Below are positions 13,407-14,472 of a DNA stretch of 14,472 bases, piece after piece. The stretch is from assembly GCA_016776705.1 (NCBI GenBank), contig JADHSW010000057.1, forward strand, positions 1 to 14,472. Direction: 5' to 3'. Each line of letters opens with the position of its first letter. Positions within the stretch are counted from its first letter, which is position 1. A program made the translations under genes and the position numbers. The stretch comes from Rhodospirillales bacterium. Lineage in GTDB: Bacteria; Pseudomonadota; Alphaproteobacteria; Rhodospirillales; JABHCV01. The notes beneath the pieces were generated by a model, which ran no database searches, was not told the DNA's origin, and saw nothing but the letters and a program-made list of their open reading frames with translations.

Positions 13407-14472
13407 TCAGTCTCGCGTTTTCAACAAGGAAAGCTGCTTGGGCTGCGGCCCTGCTTCCATATCGGTCAGGCGGATCGGATAATCGCCACTGAAACAGGCA
13501 TCGCAATATTGCGGGTTGTCATTGTTGCGTCCCTCGTGGCCAACGGCCTTGTACAGGCCATCGAAAGAAATAAAGGACAGGCTATCGACGCCGACAATCT
13601 TGCGCATGGCCTCACGATCATTTTGCGCCGCCATCAACTCAGAGCGTTCCGGGGTGTCGATGCCATAAAAACACGGGTCGGTAATCGGCGGGCTGGAGAT
13701 ACACATATGAACCTCCTTGGCGCCGGCGGAACGGACCATATCGACGATCTTTACAGACGTTGTGCCCCGAACGATAGAATCATCGATCAGAACGACGCGC
13801 TTGTCTTTCAGGTAGGCAGCGTTGGCGTTGTGCTTCAGCTTGACGCCCAGGTTGCGAATTTGCTGGGTCGGCTCAATAAAGGTGCGCCCCACATAATGAT
13901 TGCGAATAATGCCCAACTCGAAGGGAATGCCCGACTCCTTGGCGTAGCCAATGGCGGCGGGTACGCCTGAATCCGGCACCGGCACCACCACGTCGGCTTC
14001 TATCCTGCTTTCGCGGGCTAGCTCAGCGCCGATATTCTTGCGGATCTGATAGACATTGCGCCCATCAACGTTGCTATCGGGGCGGGCGAAGTAAATGTAT
14101 TCGAAAACGCAGAATTTTGTCGACGTTGGCACAAACGGTTTGAAGCTGTGTAATCCTGTTTTGTCGATGACGACCAGTTCGCCCGGTTCAATATCGCGGA
14201 CAAAGTCGGCCCCGATGATATCCAGCGCGCAGGTTTCCGATGCAAGCACCATGGACTCGCCGATCTTGCCCAGCACCAGCGGTCTGACACCCTTGGGGTC
14301 GCGTACACCGATCAGCTTCTCGCGGGTCATTGCGACCAGTGAATATGCCCCTTCAACCTGGCGCAGGGCGTCGGTCACCCGTTCGACCACGTTCGATCCA
14401 CGGGAAATGGCGATCAGGTGGATAAAGGTTTCCGTGTCACTGGTGGACTGGAAGATACAACCACGTTCGACC
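13407..14472 (-). CDS. purF: Amidophosphoribosyltransferase, 3' part (5' end outside window)
   Basis: This covers the C-terminal 354 residues of glutamine PRPP amidotransferase, the first committed enzyme of purine synthesis. The frame is open to the window edge, where the residues read ERGCIFQSTSDTETF, part of the N-terminal glutaminase domain. The GTG at 14390 is internal, not the start. The phosphoribosyltransferase signature VVLIDDSIVRGTTS and its helix are clear, as is the SPPITDPCFYGIDTP block. Cysteines in KFCVFEYIYF, ITDPCF and YCDACFSGDYP match the four iron-sulfur ligands of the Bacillus-type enzyme, so this PurF likely carries a [4Fe-4S] cluster and is oxygen-sensitive. The N-terminal nucleophile cysteine lies beyond the edge. 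It is followed 2 bases later by the SDR gene. Confidence 0.96.
   Translation of the reverse strand, partial: VERGCIFQSTSDTETFIHLIAISRGSNVVERVTDALRQVEGAYSLVAMTREKLIGVRDPKGVRPLVLGKIGESMVLASETCALDIIGADFVRDIEPGELVVIDKTGLHSFKPFVPTSTKFCVFEYIYFARPDSNVDGRNVYQIRKNIGAELARESRIEADVVVPVPDSGVPAAIGYAKESGIPFELGIIRNHYVGRTFIEPTQQIRNLGVKLKHNANAAYLKDKRVVLIDDSIVRGTTSVKIVDMVRSAGAKEVHMCISSPPITDPCFYGIDTPERSELMAAQNDREAMRKIVGVDSLSFISFDGLYKAVGHEGRNNDNPQYCDACFSGDYPIRLTDMEAGPQPKQLSLLKTRD

Overview
The window looks like chromosomal DNA of a free-living alphaproteobacterium, probably from the Rhodospirillales or a neighbouring group. Supporting signs are a cysteine-paired OmpA-like lipoprotein typical of that group, an alphaproteobacterial-style PAS_5 protein, a CobC-type threonine-phosphate decarboxylase, an iron-sulfur-type PurF, Tat-exported TRAP binding protein and moderate base composition. 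This placement is inference from gene types, not from a marker gene. I see no insertion sequence, phage gene, tRNA, rRNA or CRISPR array.

Layout. From 196 to 1068 (+) lies an OmpA-domain lipoprotein closed by a strong hairpin terminator. From 1126 to 10096 nine genes run leftward on the minus strand. In transcription order they are: an N-formylglutamate amidohydrolase-like enzyme, the small and large membrane subunits of a TRAP transporter, its Tat-exported binding protein, a glutamine synthetase-like ligase, an aldehyde dehydrogenase, an iron-dependent alcohol dehydrogenase, a MarC-family membrane protein and a small DUF3253 protein. Divergent to them at 10222-11118 (+) is an RpiR-family regulator. 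The 125-base gap between the two directions holds a perfect TTGTAAT-N4-ATTACAA palindrome lying over the -10 region of the leftward promoter. From 11109 to 14472 (-) follow a PAS protein, cobC, a short-chain dehydrogenase and the 3' part of purF, all tightly packed and apparently unrelated housekeeping genes.

How the genes work together. The central cluster reads as a complete amino-alcohol assimilation module, best fitted by ethanolamine. The TRAP system imports the amine, the ligase attaches it to the gamma-carboxyl of glutamate, the alcohol and aldehyde dehydrogenases oxidise the protected alcohol to a carboxylate, and the amidohydrolase releases glutamate plus an amino acid (glycine, if the substrate is ethanolamine). 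The logic parallels the Puu pathway for putrescine but uses an alcohol dehydrogenase where Puu uses an amine oxidase. It needs neither B12-dependent ethanolamine ammonia-lyase nor a microcompartment. A TRAP-linked route for ethanolamine as nitrogen source has, as I recall, been reported in other proteobacteria, so the pathway type is probably not wholly new. The regulator-operator design, the binding-pocket change in the transporter, the hairpins inside the operon and the two trailing genes are the less described parts.
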